Below, piece by piece: positions 14,530-22,474 of a stretch of DNA of 64,000 bases. Both the position numbers and the translations under genes were made by a program. The first letter of the stretch is position 1; each line of letters starts with the position of its first letter. The notes below the pieces were generated by a model that did not search any database, had not been told where the DNA came from, and worked only from the letters and a program-made list of their open reading frames with translations. Source of the stretch: Candidatus Obscuribacterales bacterium (GTDB lineage Bacteria; Cyanobacteriota; Vampirovibrionia; Obscuribacterales; Obscuribacteraceae); assembly GCA_019750335.1 (NCBI GenBank), contig JAIEOQ010000006.1, positions 434,001-498,000 on the forward strand, given 5' to 3'.

Positions 14530-17343
14530 TTGCCTGGGCGTAATTTTTGGACTTTTGCACTGGTATTTGGCGTCGCTCTTTTGGTGCGGGTTTGGTATAA
14601 CTTTTGGCAGCCGCACCTGAACAATTTTGCGGCTTGCGACGCTTATGAATATATAGATAATGCGCAACGTCTTTTGAGTTTACGTTCTTTGCCGTCATCA
14701 TTTTGGCAAGATTGTTTCAGTTGTTTAGCCGGCTCGGCATCAAGTCAAACAGTATTGTCAGTGCAACAAGCTTTGTTGCCCTTAAAAGATTTCCAAATCT
14801 CCGGTCCGATCTTTCCTGTGTATTTGGCTTTTACTTTGGTAATTACCGGCGGGGCTAGTTTGCCGCTTTGGGCTCAGTGGCCACATCTTTTAGCTGTGCA
14901 AACAGTGATTTCGGCGGCGACAGCACTTTTAATCGGGCTAATTGCTTACGATTTATATGATCGAAAGACCGGATTGGTTTCTGGTTTGCTCGCTGCTGTT
15001 TATCCTGGATTTATCGTTAATAGCGGGCGTCTTTATACTGAGTCATTTGCTTGTTTTCTTCTGGTTTTACTCTCGTATTTGACTTGTCGTGGTTTTAAGC
15101 GTCAGGGTAACTCTCTGGCTGTGGTGTTTGCCAGCGGTTGGTTGGCGGCGGCATTACAGCTTACACGCTCAATCATGGTTGTTTTTACTCTTGCTTTGTT
15201 GGTATTGAACATTATTCAACAGACCAGCTGGAAGCGGCGTATTTTAGTGGCGTTGCTCTTTCTTGCCGGTAGTATTTTTGTTGTTGCTCCCTGGATTGCT
15301 TTTCAGAAATTAGCTTTTGACAAAACCGGCGTAATTGTTGATCGAGTCGGGCACTATAACTTTTTTATTGGTAACAACACAGATATCGGTGGCTGGTTGT
15401 CTTATCCTTATCCCGACGGTTCGGGGATCGATGAGAAGTCTTTTCCGCAGCTGTTGTCCGAGGCTGTAAGTAAAAAGCCTGAACGTTGGTTCAAGCTGAT
15501 GTTGGATAAGCCGGCGCGTCTTTTCAAATTTCCCTGGAACGACTTTAAGACACCGGTTGGACCGCTTACTCATGAATGGCAAGTGTTGTTTCAAGAGTTG
15601 CTTCTTGTTTTTTGCGGGATCGGACTTTGTTTTCTGCCTTTAGCTCAAGCAGCCGGGGAGCCGGACCGGAAGAAGCTTAGTGCGCGTTTGTTTTTAGCGA
15701 TTCTGCTGGGTTTTCATTGTATCTATTTTCTATTTATTACAGTGCCTCGTTATAACTTAACGGCAATGCCCGAAATTGTTGTTTTTGCCGCCGCCGGCAT
15801 CTGTAGCTTGACTTATTTGTTGCATAAAAAAGCAGCACGTAAAACCGGTTTGTTGCTTGCTGGTGTTCTTGTTGTGTTTGTTTTGCTTAGCTTAAATAAC
15901 TGGTTGCCGTTGTTATTGGCTCTTTTGCCGAAAGTCAGTCCACAACATATTTTGTTTGGGTTAGGTTTGCTCAAATTTTTTGTTGTTTTAGCTCTTGGTA
16001 TTGCTTTGGCGCGCTCGGTAGCACAGTTCTACGGTGGACGTCGAATTGCTAAAGGAGCTGTGCTTATTGCTGTAATTGTTTTGTTGCCGCTGGTTTGTTT
16101 AGCAAATCGAGCTGATGGACGTTGGTATGAATGGTCGAGTGATTTAAATAATGCGAAGGATCCGCTTAAGCTCTCTTTGCGATTGCCCGCTAGTGAACAA
16201 TCAAGAATTGCCGGGCGCCGGCTGTTTTTGCTAGTTGATACTGGTAGTGTAAACCAAAATCCGGACACGCTTAAAGTGTCGGTAAACGGAGTGGCGCTGT
16301 CTGGTCCAGCTATTCCAAGTATGTCTCTTGTTGAAAGTTTTGAACGTTTGGTAGATAACGGTCCTTCCACTGTGCAACGAGAAGGCGAGCGTATGTGGGA
16401 TTCTTTGACTGGCTCTGCCGGCATTTCTAATGTTGATTTGCGCCAGTGGACTTTGTATGAAATACCCGAGTCCGCAATTGCTGCAGCGCTTGGGGAGAAC
16501 AAAGCTCTTGCTAATAACGCTGTCGCCAATAACAATACAGATTTACAATTTGCCGTAGAGCTTTCAAGCCATACAGCGGCAGGGGTTGAGCTATTCGGTA
16601 CTTATGATTTGCGGGCAAAAGATTTATTTGTTCCTAGTGTCAGTACTTATTCTTGGGAAAAAACTTTTTACGGTGTGGAAAACAATGCCGGCTTTACCGA
16701 CACTCGTTATGATTTGAAGTTGCCGGCAAATAATGTTGTCGCCCAGGAGCAAGATTTGTCGCCAGCTTCCGGCTTGCAAAACGGATACTGGAATGTCCGT
16801 TTGTTATTGGCGCCACCGGCTGTTGCTTTGAAAAACTCGTTGTCTGTTTCGGTTCTGCCCTCCACGTCGACGCTGAGCGACAAGGTGGTCTCGTTAGCTT
16901 ATGGTTCACCGCAAGTTTCTGCCGGACATTCTTTTGATTTGACAAAAGAGTTCTTGCCTCTAACGCCGATAGCGGCAGACGCTCTATGTTTTGTCACTGT
17001 AAAAGGCAAAGTACGACGTATAAGTGGTGATTGCGGCGTTGAGGTTAGTCTTTTGGGAAGATATGCTGGGGCGGCTGGAAAACAGTATCTGTCTGCTTGG
17101 AGTCCGAAACAGATCAAAGCAGAAGCAGAGTGGACAAATTTTGAATTTGTCGTGCCGATGAAGCCGATTCTGGCGGGAAGTGGGTTGAACGGGATTCGTT
17201 TGCAATTGCAAGCGGCAAACCCCTTGTTCGGTTTTCGCAATACGCTGCAGAAGGTTAAGGGTGCCGTGGCTTTTTCAGATTTAAAAGTGGAAGTCGTCCA
17301 GCAACCGGCAAATCCTTTGGGACTTGGTCATTTGGTTTACTAG
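14530..17343 (+). CDS. Large GT39/ArnT-like GT-C glycosyltransferase
   Basis: A 937-residue protein. The TTG start at 14530 is supported by AAGGAG at 14515-14520 and 6-base spacing from the previous stop; no ATG or GTG fits better. The first 500 residues hold about ten membrane helices. The early lumenal loop contains the acidic AACDAYEYIDNAQRLL motif expected of PMT/ArnT-type GT-C enzymes, and the GRLYTESFACFLLVLLSYL block follows. The last 400 residues are a soluble, beta-rich periplasmic region with no recognised fold. It probably uses a polyprenyl-P sugar made by a GT2 enzyme to modify a glycan, lipid or protein. A basic, inverted-repeat-rich spacer follows the stop. Confidence 0.85.
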   Translation: MPGRNFWTFALVFGVALLVRVWYNFWQPHLNNFAACDAYEYIDNAQRLLSLRSLPSSFWQDCFSCLAGSASSQTVLSVQQALLPLKDFQISGPIFPVYLAFTLVITGGASLPLWAQWPHLLAVQTVISAATALLIGLIAYDLYDRKTGLVSGLLAAVYPGFIVNSGRLYTESFACFLLVLLSYLTCRGFKRQGNSLAVVFASGWLAAALQLTRSIMVVFTLALLVLNIIQQTSWKRRILVALLFLAGSIFVVAPWIAFQKLAFDKTGVIVDRVGHYNFFIGNNTDIGGWLSYPYPDGSGIDEKSFPQLLSEAVSKKPERWFKLMLDKPARLFKFPWNDFKTPVGPLTHEWQVLFQELLLVFCGIGLCFLPLAQAAGEPDRKKLSARLFLAILLGFHCIYFLFITVPRYNLTAMPEIVVFAAAGICSLTYLLHKKAARKTGLLLAGVLVVFVLLSLNNWLPLLLALLPKVSPQHILFGLGLLKFFVVLALGIALARSVAQFYGGRRIAKGAVLIAVIVLLPLVCLANRADGRWYEWSSDLNNAKDPLKLSLRLPASEQSRIAGRRLFLLVDTGSVNQNPDTLKVSVNGVALSGPAIPSMSLVESFERLVDNGPSTVQREGERMWDSLTGSAGISNVDLRQWTLYEIPESAIAAALGENKALANNAVANNNTDLQFAVELSSHTAAGVELFGTYDLRAKDLFVPSVSTYSWEKTFYGVENNAGFTDTRYDLKLPANNVVAQEQDLSPASGLQNGYWNVRLLLAPPAVALKNSLSVSVLPSTSTLSDKVVSLAYGSPQVSAGHSFDLTKEFLPLTPIAADALCFVTVKGKVRRISGDCGVEVSLLGRYAGAAGKQYLSAWSPKQIKAEAEWTNFEFVVPMKPILAGSGLNGIRLQLQAANPLFGFRNTLQKVKGAVAFSDLKVEVVQQPANPLGLGHLVY

Positions 17344-17412
17344 ACGACTTCGTTTATTGGAAAACGCTAACAGTAAGCTGGCTTTGCCAATTTAGATGAC
17401 AAGCCGGCGGTA

Positions 17413-17724
17413 CTAAGCAGTTTGTATTTTGCCGTGATCGTCGCAATGATCGGCACAAGGGCTGTGCAAATGACCGTTGACGATATAGTCCGTATGATCG
17501 CCGTGGGGAACAGCTGTGTGTCCACAATTGGCACCGTGGCTGTGGGTGGCGTCGTGATCGCTGCAGCTATGCTTGCCCAGGCAGCACTCATCTACATGAT
17601 CTTCATGTTGATGATGCAAATGATTGTCGTGAATATAATCCACATGATCGCCGTGTTTAATGGCGGTATGTCCGCAGCCGGCTCCATGCTTGTGATCGTG
17701 TCCTTGATGTGTTTTACAGCTCAT
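17413..17724 (-). CDS. His/Cys-rich metal-binding protein with two internal repeats
   Basis: A 103-residue protein with 24 histidines and 8 cysteines. It has two copies of a module, CGHTA..HGDH.DYI...HLH, at about residues 17-37 and 67-87. There is no signal peptide or membrane segment, so it is probably cytoplasmic and binds zinc, nickel or copper. GAGGAG about 9 bases before the ATG is a strong ribosome site. It stands alone and is divergent from the TPR gene at 17984. The long spacer contains palindromes that could bind a metal regulator (see 17879-17895). Similar short His-rich proteins occur in many bacteria without a known function. Confidence 0.75.
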   Translation of the reverse strand: MSCKTHQGHDHKHGAGCGHTAIKHGDHVDYIHDNHLHHQHEDHVDECCLGKHSCSDHDATHSHGANCGHTAVPHGDHTDYIVNGHLHSPCADHCDDHGKIQTA

Positions 17725-17778
17725 TGAATACTCCTCAGTTCAAAAATGAATTGAAAGTCGTTTTCATTTTCGAAAATT

Positions 17779-17801
17779 GCTCCAAGATTGGCTTTTGGAG
17801 C
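17779..17801 (-). promoter_or_regulatory. Inverted repeat in the leader of the His-rich gene
   Basis: GCTCCAA (17779-17785) and TTGGAGC (17795-17801) are a perfect 7-bp repeat with a 9-base loop, 55 bases upstream of the ATG of the His-rich gene. A TGAAA-N5-TTTCA element lies between them and the gene at about 17750-17764. Either could be an operator; no specific regulator can be assigned by eye. Confidence 0.3.
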
Positions 17802-17878
17802 CGACTTTATTACTAATAAGGTATAACTTACCTGATTTTATTTTGCTGTCAACATACTCAAAAAGATAAGTGAAGGAG

Positions 17879-17895
17879 ATGGAAATCATTTCCAT
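17879..17895. promoter_or_regulatory. 17-bp perfect palindrome, candidate operator
   Basis: ATGGAAATCATTTCCAT is a perfect palindrome around a central C, in the 259-base divergent spacer between the His-rich protein and the secreted TPR protein. Its length and odd centre fit a dimeric repressor site such as Fur/Zur-type or GntR/MarR-type. That it controls the metal-binding gene is an inference from position only. The rest of the spacer (17725-17983) shows AT-rich promoter-like sequence and AAGGA before the ATG at 17984. Confidence 0.4.
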
Positions 17896-17983
17896 GCTTT
17901 TTCTAAGCCGTAAAAGAGGCGCAGCCTATGACAACAAGGCTGATAATGTGTTACTTTAGTGCAAGAGCATATAAGGAAGCGCG

Positions 17984-19591
17984 ATGTACGCTACCGGGCA
18001 TTATCGTTCTATGGCCTACTGTTGCTTGATGGCTGCAACCTTTTCTTTGTTTGGGCCGGCCAGTAGCTTAGCTTTGGAATCGACCTTTAAGGCTGAGTCT
18101 TGGGCGCAGTCTCAAGCTGTAATTCCAGCTCAACCAGTGCCATCAGCTCAGCCAATGCCATCAGGTCAAGCAATACCATCTGGGCAAGCAACGCAGTCAG
18201 GTCAAGCCAAAGCAATTTCTTCGGCTATTGCTCCGCCGTCGATGCTTAGCGGTATGACTTCCTTCAGGACAGACATTTCTTCCAAAAATTATGAGCTGGG
18301 GATGAAAGCTCTTGAGCACAGGCTCTATAAAGAAGCAGAAAATAGATTTGAGCAAGCTTTATCTGAATTCCGTAAAAACGGAAAGAACCGCGACTATGAA
18401 CTCTTAACTCGCTTAGGTCTTAGTGAGGCTTATTTGGCCCAAGACAAAATTGTTCAAGCCCGACAAATATTGTCTTCTTGTAAATCAGATTTTATTGGGC
18501 ATTTCGGTGTCGAGTCATTAGAAACGTCCCGACTTATTCATGACCAAGCCGCTATTGAATTGGCTGATAGTAATTTGCTCAAAGCTGCGCCATTTGCTCA
18601 AGAAGCTTTTAAAATGAGATTGAAAGTGTTGGGTCCTGAACATCATGACACAGCTGTAACGCTGGCTCTTGTAGCTAAAATTCAAGATCAAAGAGGACAG
18701 TCGGAAGAGGCTGCAGAAAACTTTAAAAAAGCATTGCATGTTCTTGAGCTGCGAGCAGGTATAGATCGTTTGGATTATGCCAACGCTGTTTCTGGTCTTG
18801 CTTTGGCTAAACGTCATTTGGGAGAAGAGGAAGAGTCTCGCCAGTTGGCGGAAACAGCTACTTCGCTTAAAGACATGGTGGTTCGGTTTGACAAAACACC
18901 GGCAAGCAAAGGCTTAGTAAAATTTGTTTGGCAGGATGGGATGTATGGCAGCAAACAAGTAACAGACCCGATTTATCCGCTCAAATATCTTGTGGTTAAT
19001 GGGCTGCGAGTAGCCTGCACCGTTGTGCGCAGCGATAAACATATGGCGGTGCTTATATCTTTGGCTAATTGCAGTAAGCGTCCCATGCAACTATCGGTAG
19101 GTCCTGTCACTTTGGAAAAAACAAGTCCTGGTCGAGAGCAGCTGCGCTTTTGTGATCCGGCTTTGTTGGACATTCCCCTTGAGGAAGAACATATTTCTGA
19201 TTTGACTTGGCGCCGCCGCTGGCTCTGCCATATTCAAAAAACTAGAAATATTCCTGGTTATCTCCAAAATGGCGAATTGGATCCGGAAAATTTCTTTGGT
19301 AATAATATCTTCGGGCTTTATGGCAATTGGGATATGGTAGTTGTTGATGCACCGCCTGTGGTGACACGCGAGCAGTTTCTTTTCGATCAAAAAAGATTGC
19401 CATATGACGTAGATCTGCTTGGTTTTATGCGCGGAAGTAGCACTGACATAAGACCGACATCACTCAATCCCGGCGACGCACGTACTGGTCTGGTTTTTTT
19501 CTTGCGACAAAGATATGAAACGGCAAATGTTAGAATTACTATCGGCAACGCCATAGTCGATTTCCCTTTTCGAGCGGCCGTAGGACAATAA
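17984..19591 (+). CDS. Secreted TPR protein with a Pro/Gln repeat linker
   Basis: A 535-residue protein with a signal peptide (about residues 1-32, cleavage near SSLALES). Residues 45-75 are a low-complexity linker of PSAQ/PSGQ-type repeats encoded by near-identical 18-30 base units. TPRs fill about residues 100-280 (YELGMKALEHRLYKEAENRFEQAL, LGLSEAYLAQDKIVQARQIL, and the kinesin-light-chain-like GPEHHDTAVTLALVAKIQDQRG). The last 240 residues form an unrecognised beta-rich domain. It probably acts in the periplasm or at the cell surface. AAGGAAGCGCG precedes the ATG. The next gene starts 4 bases after its stop. Confidence 0.75.
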   Translation: MYATGHYRSMAYCCLMAATFSLFGPASSLALESTFKAESWAQSQAVIPAQPVPSAQPMPSGQAIPSGQATQSGQAKAISSAIAPPSMLSGMTSFRTDISSKNYELGMKALEHRLYKEAENRFEQALSEFRKNGKNRDYELLTRLGLSEAYLAQDKIVQARQILSSCKSDFIGHFGVESLETSRLIHDQAAIELADSNLLKAAPFAQEAFKMRLKVLGPEHHDTAVTLALVAKIQDQRGQSEEAAENFKKALHVLELRAGIDRLDYANAVSGLALAKRHLGEEEESRQLAETATSLKDMVVRFDKTPASKGLVKFVWQDGMYGSKQVTDPIYPLKYLVVNGLRVACTVVRSDKHMAVLISLANCSKRPMQLSVGPVTLEKTSPGREQLRFCDPALLDIPLEEEHISDLTWRRRWLCHIQKTRNIPGYLQNGELDPENFFGNNIFGLYGNWDMVVVDAPPVVTREQFLFDQKRLPYDVDLLGFMRGSSTDIRPTSLNPGDARTGLVFFLRQRYETANVRITIGNAIVDFPFRAAVGQ

Positions 19592-19595
19592 AACC

Positions 19596-19970
19596 ATGTC
19601 AAAAATTTGTTCGCCAGATGCTTTAAAAAACATCTTGGAAAATCGTCAAATACAAAGTGCGACTAGCAGCCTTAATCGCTTTGTCATGAAATTTGTTGAT
19701 GGTACGGCCCTAGTGTTAGAAGGCATGCAAGAAGAGAATTCGATAGGAGTTCAGGCTTCAATTGCGCAGTCAGCTGATATCGCTGATGAAGATGAGGCTG
19801 TTTGTCGAGTTGATTGGAGCTGGATTTACAGCTCTTCAATTGTGGCTGTTGATTGTCGTAAAGAGCATATTCTTTTTCAGTTAAATCCGGCCGGACCTTT
19901 ACGTATTTCTGTCCAGCTCTGGCAAAATAAGCCGTTTCTGGCTTTCCAACCATATCGCTCAATGCAGTAA
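19596..19970 (+). CDS. Hypothetical small acidic protein
   Basis: A 124-residue protein without signal peptide or membrane segment. It begins 4 bases after the TPR gene, so the two are probably one operon. It has a mixed helix and strand composition, with an acidic centre (ADIADEDEAVCRVDWSW) and a C-terminus rich in aromatic residues. No family is recognised. A strong bidirectional hairpin follows its stop codon directly, which supports it being the real end of the transcript. Confidence 0.55.
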   Translation: MSKICSPDALKNILENRQIQSATSSLNRFVMKFVDGTALVLEGMQEENSIGVQASIAQSADIADEDEAVCRVDWSWIYSSSIVAVDCRKEHILFQLNPAGPLRISVQLWQNKPFLAFQPYRSMQ

Positions 19971-20000
19971 TAGCCAGGCGATTTTCTGCACCTGGCTATT
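19969..20000. terminator. Bidirectional terminator between convergent genes
   Basis: AATAGCCAGG (19969-19978) and CCTGGCTATT (19991-20000) form a perfect 10-bp stem with a 12-base loop, followed on the + strand by CTGATTTT. It overlaps the stop codon of the 124-residue protein and lies 31 bases before the stop of the convergent gene at 20031. A second small hairpin, GCCC-GTAA-GGGC, follows at 20009-20020. Confidence 0.7.
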
Positions 20001-20030
20001 CTGATTTTGCCCGTAAGGGCGAGCTTTCAG

Positions 20031-20378
20031 CTATTTCTCAATTTTGATTGAGTGAACAGCCTTATCTTGATCTCCGCTCTTATCAACGGTGACTACAACC
20101 GGCATTTTGTCGGCTTTGTAGTCGCGAGGAATATCAAACTTCCAGCTTGCTTTACCGTTAGCGTCGGCGGTTTGGTCAAACAGTTTGAGCATTTGTGTAA
20201 AACCGGCGTCTTGAGCCTCGATTTTGCACTTGGCATTGGCATCGGTTTTAACCGATACGACGACTGTGTCTCCGAGTTTGGCTTCACCTGGAAGAGAAAC
20301 TTCTACAGGCACAGCTAGAGCCGGTGCTGCAGTTGCAATGAGCAAACCAAATGCGGCCAAATTCTTAGATAAGTTCAT
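20031..20378 (-). CDS. Small secreted Ig-like-fold protein
   Basis: A 115-residue protein with a signal peptide (MNLSKNLAAFGLLIATAAPALA, cleavage after ALA). The mature 93 residues are beta-rich, without cysteine pairs except one free Cys, and resemble a single immunoglobulin-like sandwich (VEVSLPGEAKLGDTVVVSVKT, then KASWKFDIPRDYKADKMPVVVTV). It is presumably a periplasmic or surface protein; no enzyme motif is seen. Its ribosome site is GGGAGGT, but that site lies in the 3' arm of a perfect hairpin (20383-20407), so translation may be controlled by RNA structure. Confidence 0.7.
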   Translation of the reverse strand: MNLSKNLAAFGLLIATAAPALAVPVEVSLPGEAKLGDTVVVSVKTDANAKCKIEAQDAGFTQMLKLFDQTADANGKASWKFDIPRDYKADKMPVVVTVDKSGDQDKAVHSIKIEK

Positions 20379-20382
20379 AGTT

Positions 20383-20407
20383 TTACCTCCCTATGGACTG
20401 GAGGTAA
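20383..20407 (-). promoter_or_regulatory. Shine-Dalgarno-sequestering hairpin
   Basis: On the minus strand TTACCTCC, a 9-base loop (AGTCCATAG) and GGAGGTAA form an 8-bp perfect stem, extendable by two more pairs beyond one mismatch. The 3' arm is the ribosome binding site, 4 bases before the ATG at 20378, and the 5' arm is a perfect anti-Shine-Dalgarno. This is the architecture of an RNA thermometer, an autoregulated leader or a protein-controlled leader. See also the hairpin at 20414-20449. Confidence 0.55.
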
Positions 20408-20413
20408 GACAAA

Positions 20414-20449
20414 GATATTTTTGTCCGGTTCCCGCTACAGACAAATATC
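20414..20449 (-). promoter_or_regulatory. Second leader hairpin upstream of the secreted protein
   Basis: GATATTTGTC pairs with GACAAAAATATC (minus strand, 20449 to 20414), giving a 10-bp stem with a 2-base bulge and a GC-rich loop. It stands 6 bases upstream of the Shine-Dalgarno-sequestering hairpin, so the two could form a composite leader. The structure is predicted by eye only. Confidence 0.4.
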
Positions 20450-20509
20450 AAAAATTTTTAAGACGCCTGACATCTTGCCATCTATTTATATATCTATTGC
20501 TGAAAGTTT

Positions 20510-20528
20510 AACCGTTAACGGTTTAGCT
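20510..20528. repeat. Copy of a palindromic core shared with the 54-bp palindrome
   Basis: AACCGTTAACGGTTTAGCT is identical to 40706-40724, the centre of the 54-bp palindrome. Here only the inner 14 bases (AACCGTTAACGGTT) are palindromic. It lies just past the stop of the gene at 20540-21199. It may be a degenerate copy of the same element or part of that gene's terminator. Confidence 0.45.
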
Positions 20529-20539
20529 TTTAAATCAAG

Positions 20540-21199
20540 CTAGCTGCCGCATTCGGCGTTGTAGCGGGCGCGGTTGGCTGCTTCTTGGGCCCGGTTGGCG
20601 GCGTTGCGTGCTTGTTGGGCGTAATCTTTTTCTTGTTGGGTGCCGCTATAAGCCATGCCTTCAGCTCTTTCGGCGGCGGCTAATGCTGAATTGGCATGAT
20701 ATTGAGCGCTAGAAGCCGCTGAAAGTCGCATATCTTTATCGCGACCCTCATTAGCTCGAGCAGCATCGTTTTCGGCCTGAGCGCATTGATCTCGAGCAGT
20801 TTGCAAATTGGATTGGATATCACCCAAATGTTGTGGCTGCTTTGAAGAGTTTGGGCTATTGCCCATATTGCCGCCCATTGGACTGCCGCCAAAAAATGTA
20901 CGCAACAAATTTTGTTTGCTGAATGGATTCTGAGCCGCAGCGTTGTTGCCGAAAGGGTTTGCTTGTGGAGTTTCGCTGCCACGAAAAGGTTGTCTTTGAT
21001 AACCAGCTGGAGCTTGGGGTAGTCTGGCTGCAGGGGTTGGCTTGCTGATTGGTACATTTTGCCAGTTCGCCGGTTGGTCAAGTTGGTTCAGTACGTTATC
21101 CAGGTATTGTTGTTGTGATTGAGCCTTCGCCGCTAAAGAGGTACAAAGAAAACCAGCAATTATGCTGGTAAAAATTTGCTTGAAACTAAAACTAGGCAC
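20540..21199 (-). CDS. Secreted low-complexity protein with Ala/Asn/Arg-rich coiled coil
   Basis: A 219-residue protein. Residues 1-26 form a signal peptide (IFTSIIAGFLCTSLAAKAQS). A Pro/Asn/Gln-rich middle (about 30-115) is disordered-looking. The last 95 residues are strongly helical and repetitive, with AQAENDAARANEG, AAERAEGMAYSG and AARNAANRAQEAANRARYN-like heptads, ending in CGS with one of two cysteines. It may be a structural envelope or surface fibre protein. No family is recognised. It is separated from the next gene downstream by about 160 bases with a palindromic core repeat. Confidence 0.65.
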   Translation of the reverse strand: MPSFSFKQIFTSIIAGFLCTSLAAKAQSQQQYLDNVLNQLDQPANWQNVPISKPTPAARLPQAPAGYQRQPFRGSETPQANPFGNNAAAQNPFSKQNLLRTFFGGSPMGGNMGNSPNSSKQPQHLGDIQSNLQTARDQCAQAENDAARANEGRDKDMRLSAASSAQYHANSALAAAERAEGMAYSGTQQEKDYAQQARNAANRAQEAANRARYNAECGS

Positions 21200-21278
21200 G
21201 GGTGAGCTCCTGAGCTTTTACAAATCCGGTTATTTGTATTTTTACCCATACAAGCCTACATATATGCATGCTTGAAAG

Positions 21279-22469
21279 TTAAAGAGCCTGCCCGGCAGCA
21301 TAGGCTGAAGCCCATGCCCACTGAAAGTTGTAGCCACCGAGTTGTCCTGTCACATCCACTACTTCGCCGATAAAATAAAGACCGGGTACCTTTTTGGCTT
21401 CCATAGTTTTAGAGGAAAGTTCATCGGTGTTGACACCACCCTTAGTGACTTCCGCTTTGTTGTAGCCAAAGGTATCTTTCGGTGTAATTTTCCAAGCGTG
21501 GAGCAATGCGCCTAGCTCTTGTAATTCACGATCAGTAATTAAGTGTATTGGCTGCGGTGGCACCAGACCAAAATCGTATAGCTTTTCGGCCAGTCGCTTT
21601 GGTAGATAATCAGCCAAAACATTTTTTAGCTCTTTGGTTATTCCTTGCCGTTTCTTCGATAGAAGTTCTTCGCTTAAGTTTTGCTCTGGTTTTATATCTA
21701 TAGATAGAGCGTCTCCGGGATTCCAATAAAGTGAGGACTGGAGAATCGCTGGGCCGCTTAAGCCTGTATGAGTGAACAGAGTGTTTTCGCGAAATGAGGC
21801 TTGATTGCAGCTGATCAGACTATCGAAAGAAAGTCCGGATAAAGTTGAAAAGTTTTTGCTTTCAAGACTTGGCAAATTGAAGCCAACCAGTGCTGGAGCA
21901 GTTTTTATTATCGACAGCCCGAATTGACGGGCTAAATCATAGCCAATGCCCGTAGCGCCTATTTGCGGTATGGAAAGACCGCCTGTGGCAACGACTAAGG
22001 CTGGAGCTCTAAATTCACCACGGCTGGACTGCACAATAAAAAGATCATTCTCTCGGCGTACTTCGTCGATTTGACATTCAAGCTTGAATTGAGCTCCGGT
22101 GGTGTGACATTCGTTGACCAGCATATCTACGATGTCTTGAGCGGTTCGATCGCAAAATAATTGCCCAAGCTTTTTTTCGTGAAAAGGAATTTTGTAGTCT
22201 TTAACCAGCGAAATAAAATCATTTGGAGTAAAACGGGAAAGCGCTGATTTAGCGAAATGAGGGTTTTGACAAAGAAAATTGTCGGCAGTTGCATTTATAT
22301 TAGTGAAGTTGCAACGACCACCTCCGGAAATAAGAATTTTGCGCCCGATTTTTGCGCTATGGTCGAGTAAAGCTACGTTTAGTCCGCGTAAACCAGCTTG
22401 AATGGCGCACATCATTCCGGCGCCGCCGGCACCGATAATAATTGCATCGTATTCAAAAATATCTTTCAC
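21279..22469 (-). CDS. HI0933/YhiN-family flavoprotein
   Basis: A 396-residue NAD(P)/FAD-dependent oxidoreductase-like protein. The N-terminal dinucleotide fold reads DAIIIGAGGAGMMCAIQAG. It is followed by the family signature KIGRKILISGGGRCNFTN, and VVATGGLSIPQIGATGIGYDLA. Near the end are TKGGVNTDELSSKTMEAKKVPGLYFIGEVVD and GGYNFQWAWASAYAAG, which are diagnostic of HI0933. FAD binding is expected; the substrate is unknown for the family. It starts 5 bases after the acyl-CoA ligase gene and is co-transcribed with it. Confidence 0.9.
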   Translation of the reverse strand: MKDIFEYDAIIIGAGGAGMMCAIQAGLRGLNVALLDHSAKIGRKILISGGGRCNFTNINATADNFLCQNPHFAKSALSRFTPNDFISLVKDYKIPFHEKKLGQLFCDRTAQDIVDMLVNECHTTGAQFKLECQIDEVRRENDLFIVQSSRGEFRAPALVVATGGLSIPQIGATGIGYDLARQFGLSIIKTAPALVGFNLPSLESKNFSTLSGLSFDSLISCNQASFRENTLFTHTGLSGPAILQSSLYWNPGDALSIDIKPEQNLSEELLSKKRQGITKELKNVLADYLPKRLAEKLYDFGLVPPQPIHLITDRELQELGALLHAWKITPKDTFGYNKAEVTKGGVNTDELSSKTMEAKKVPGLYFIGEVVDVTGQLGGYNFQWAWASAYAAGQAL

Positions 22470-22474
22470 GCTAT

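Noticed and set aside
17422..17727. Hydrophobic frame antisense to the His-rich protein
   Set aside because: It is the mirror of His-rich codons on the other strand (His/Asp codons read as Met/Ile/Val); the minus-strand gene has the ribosome site.
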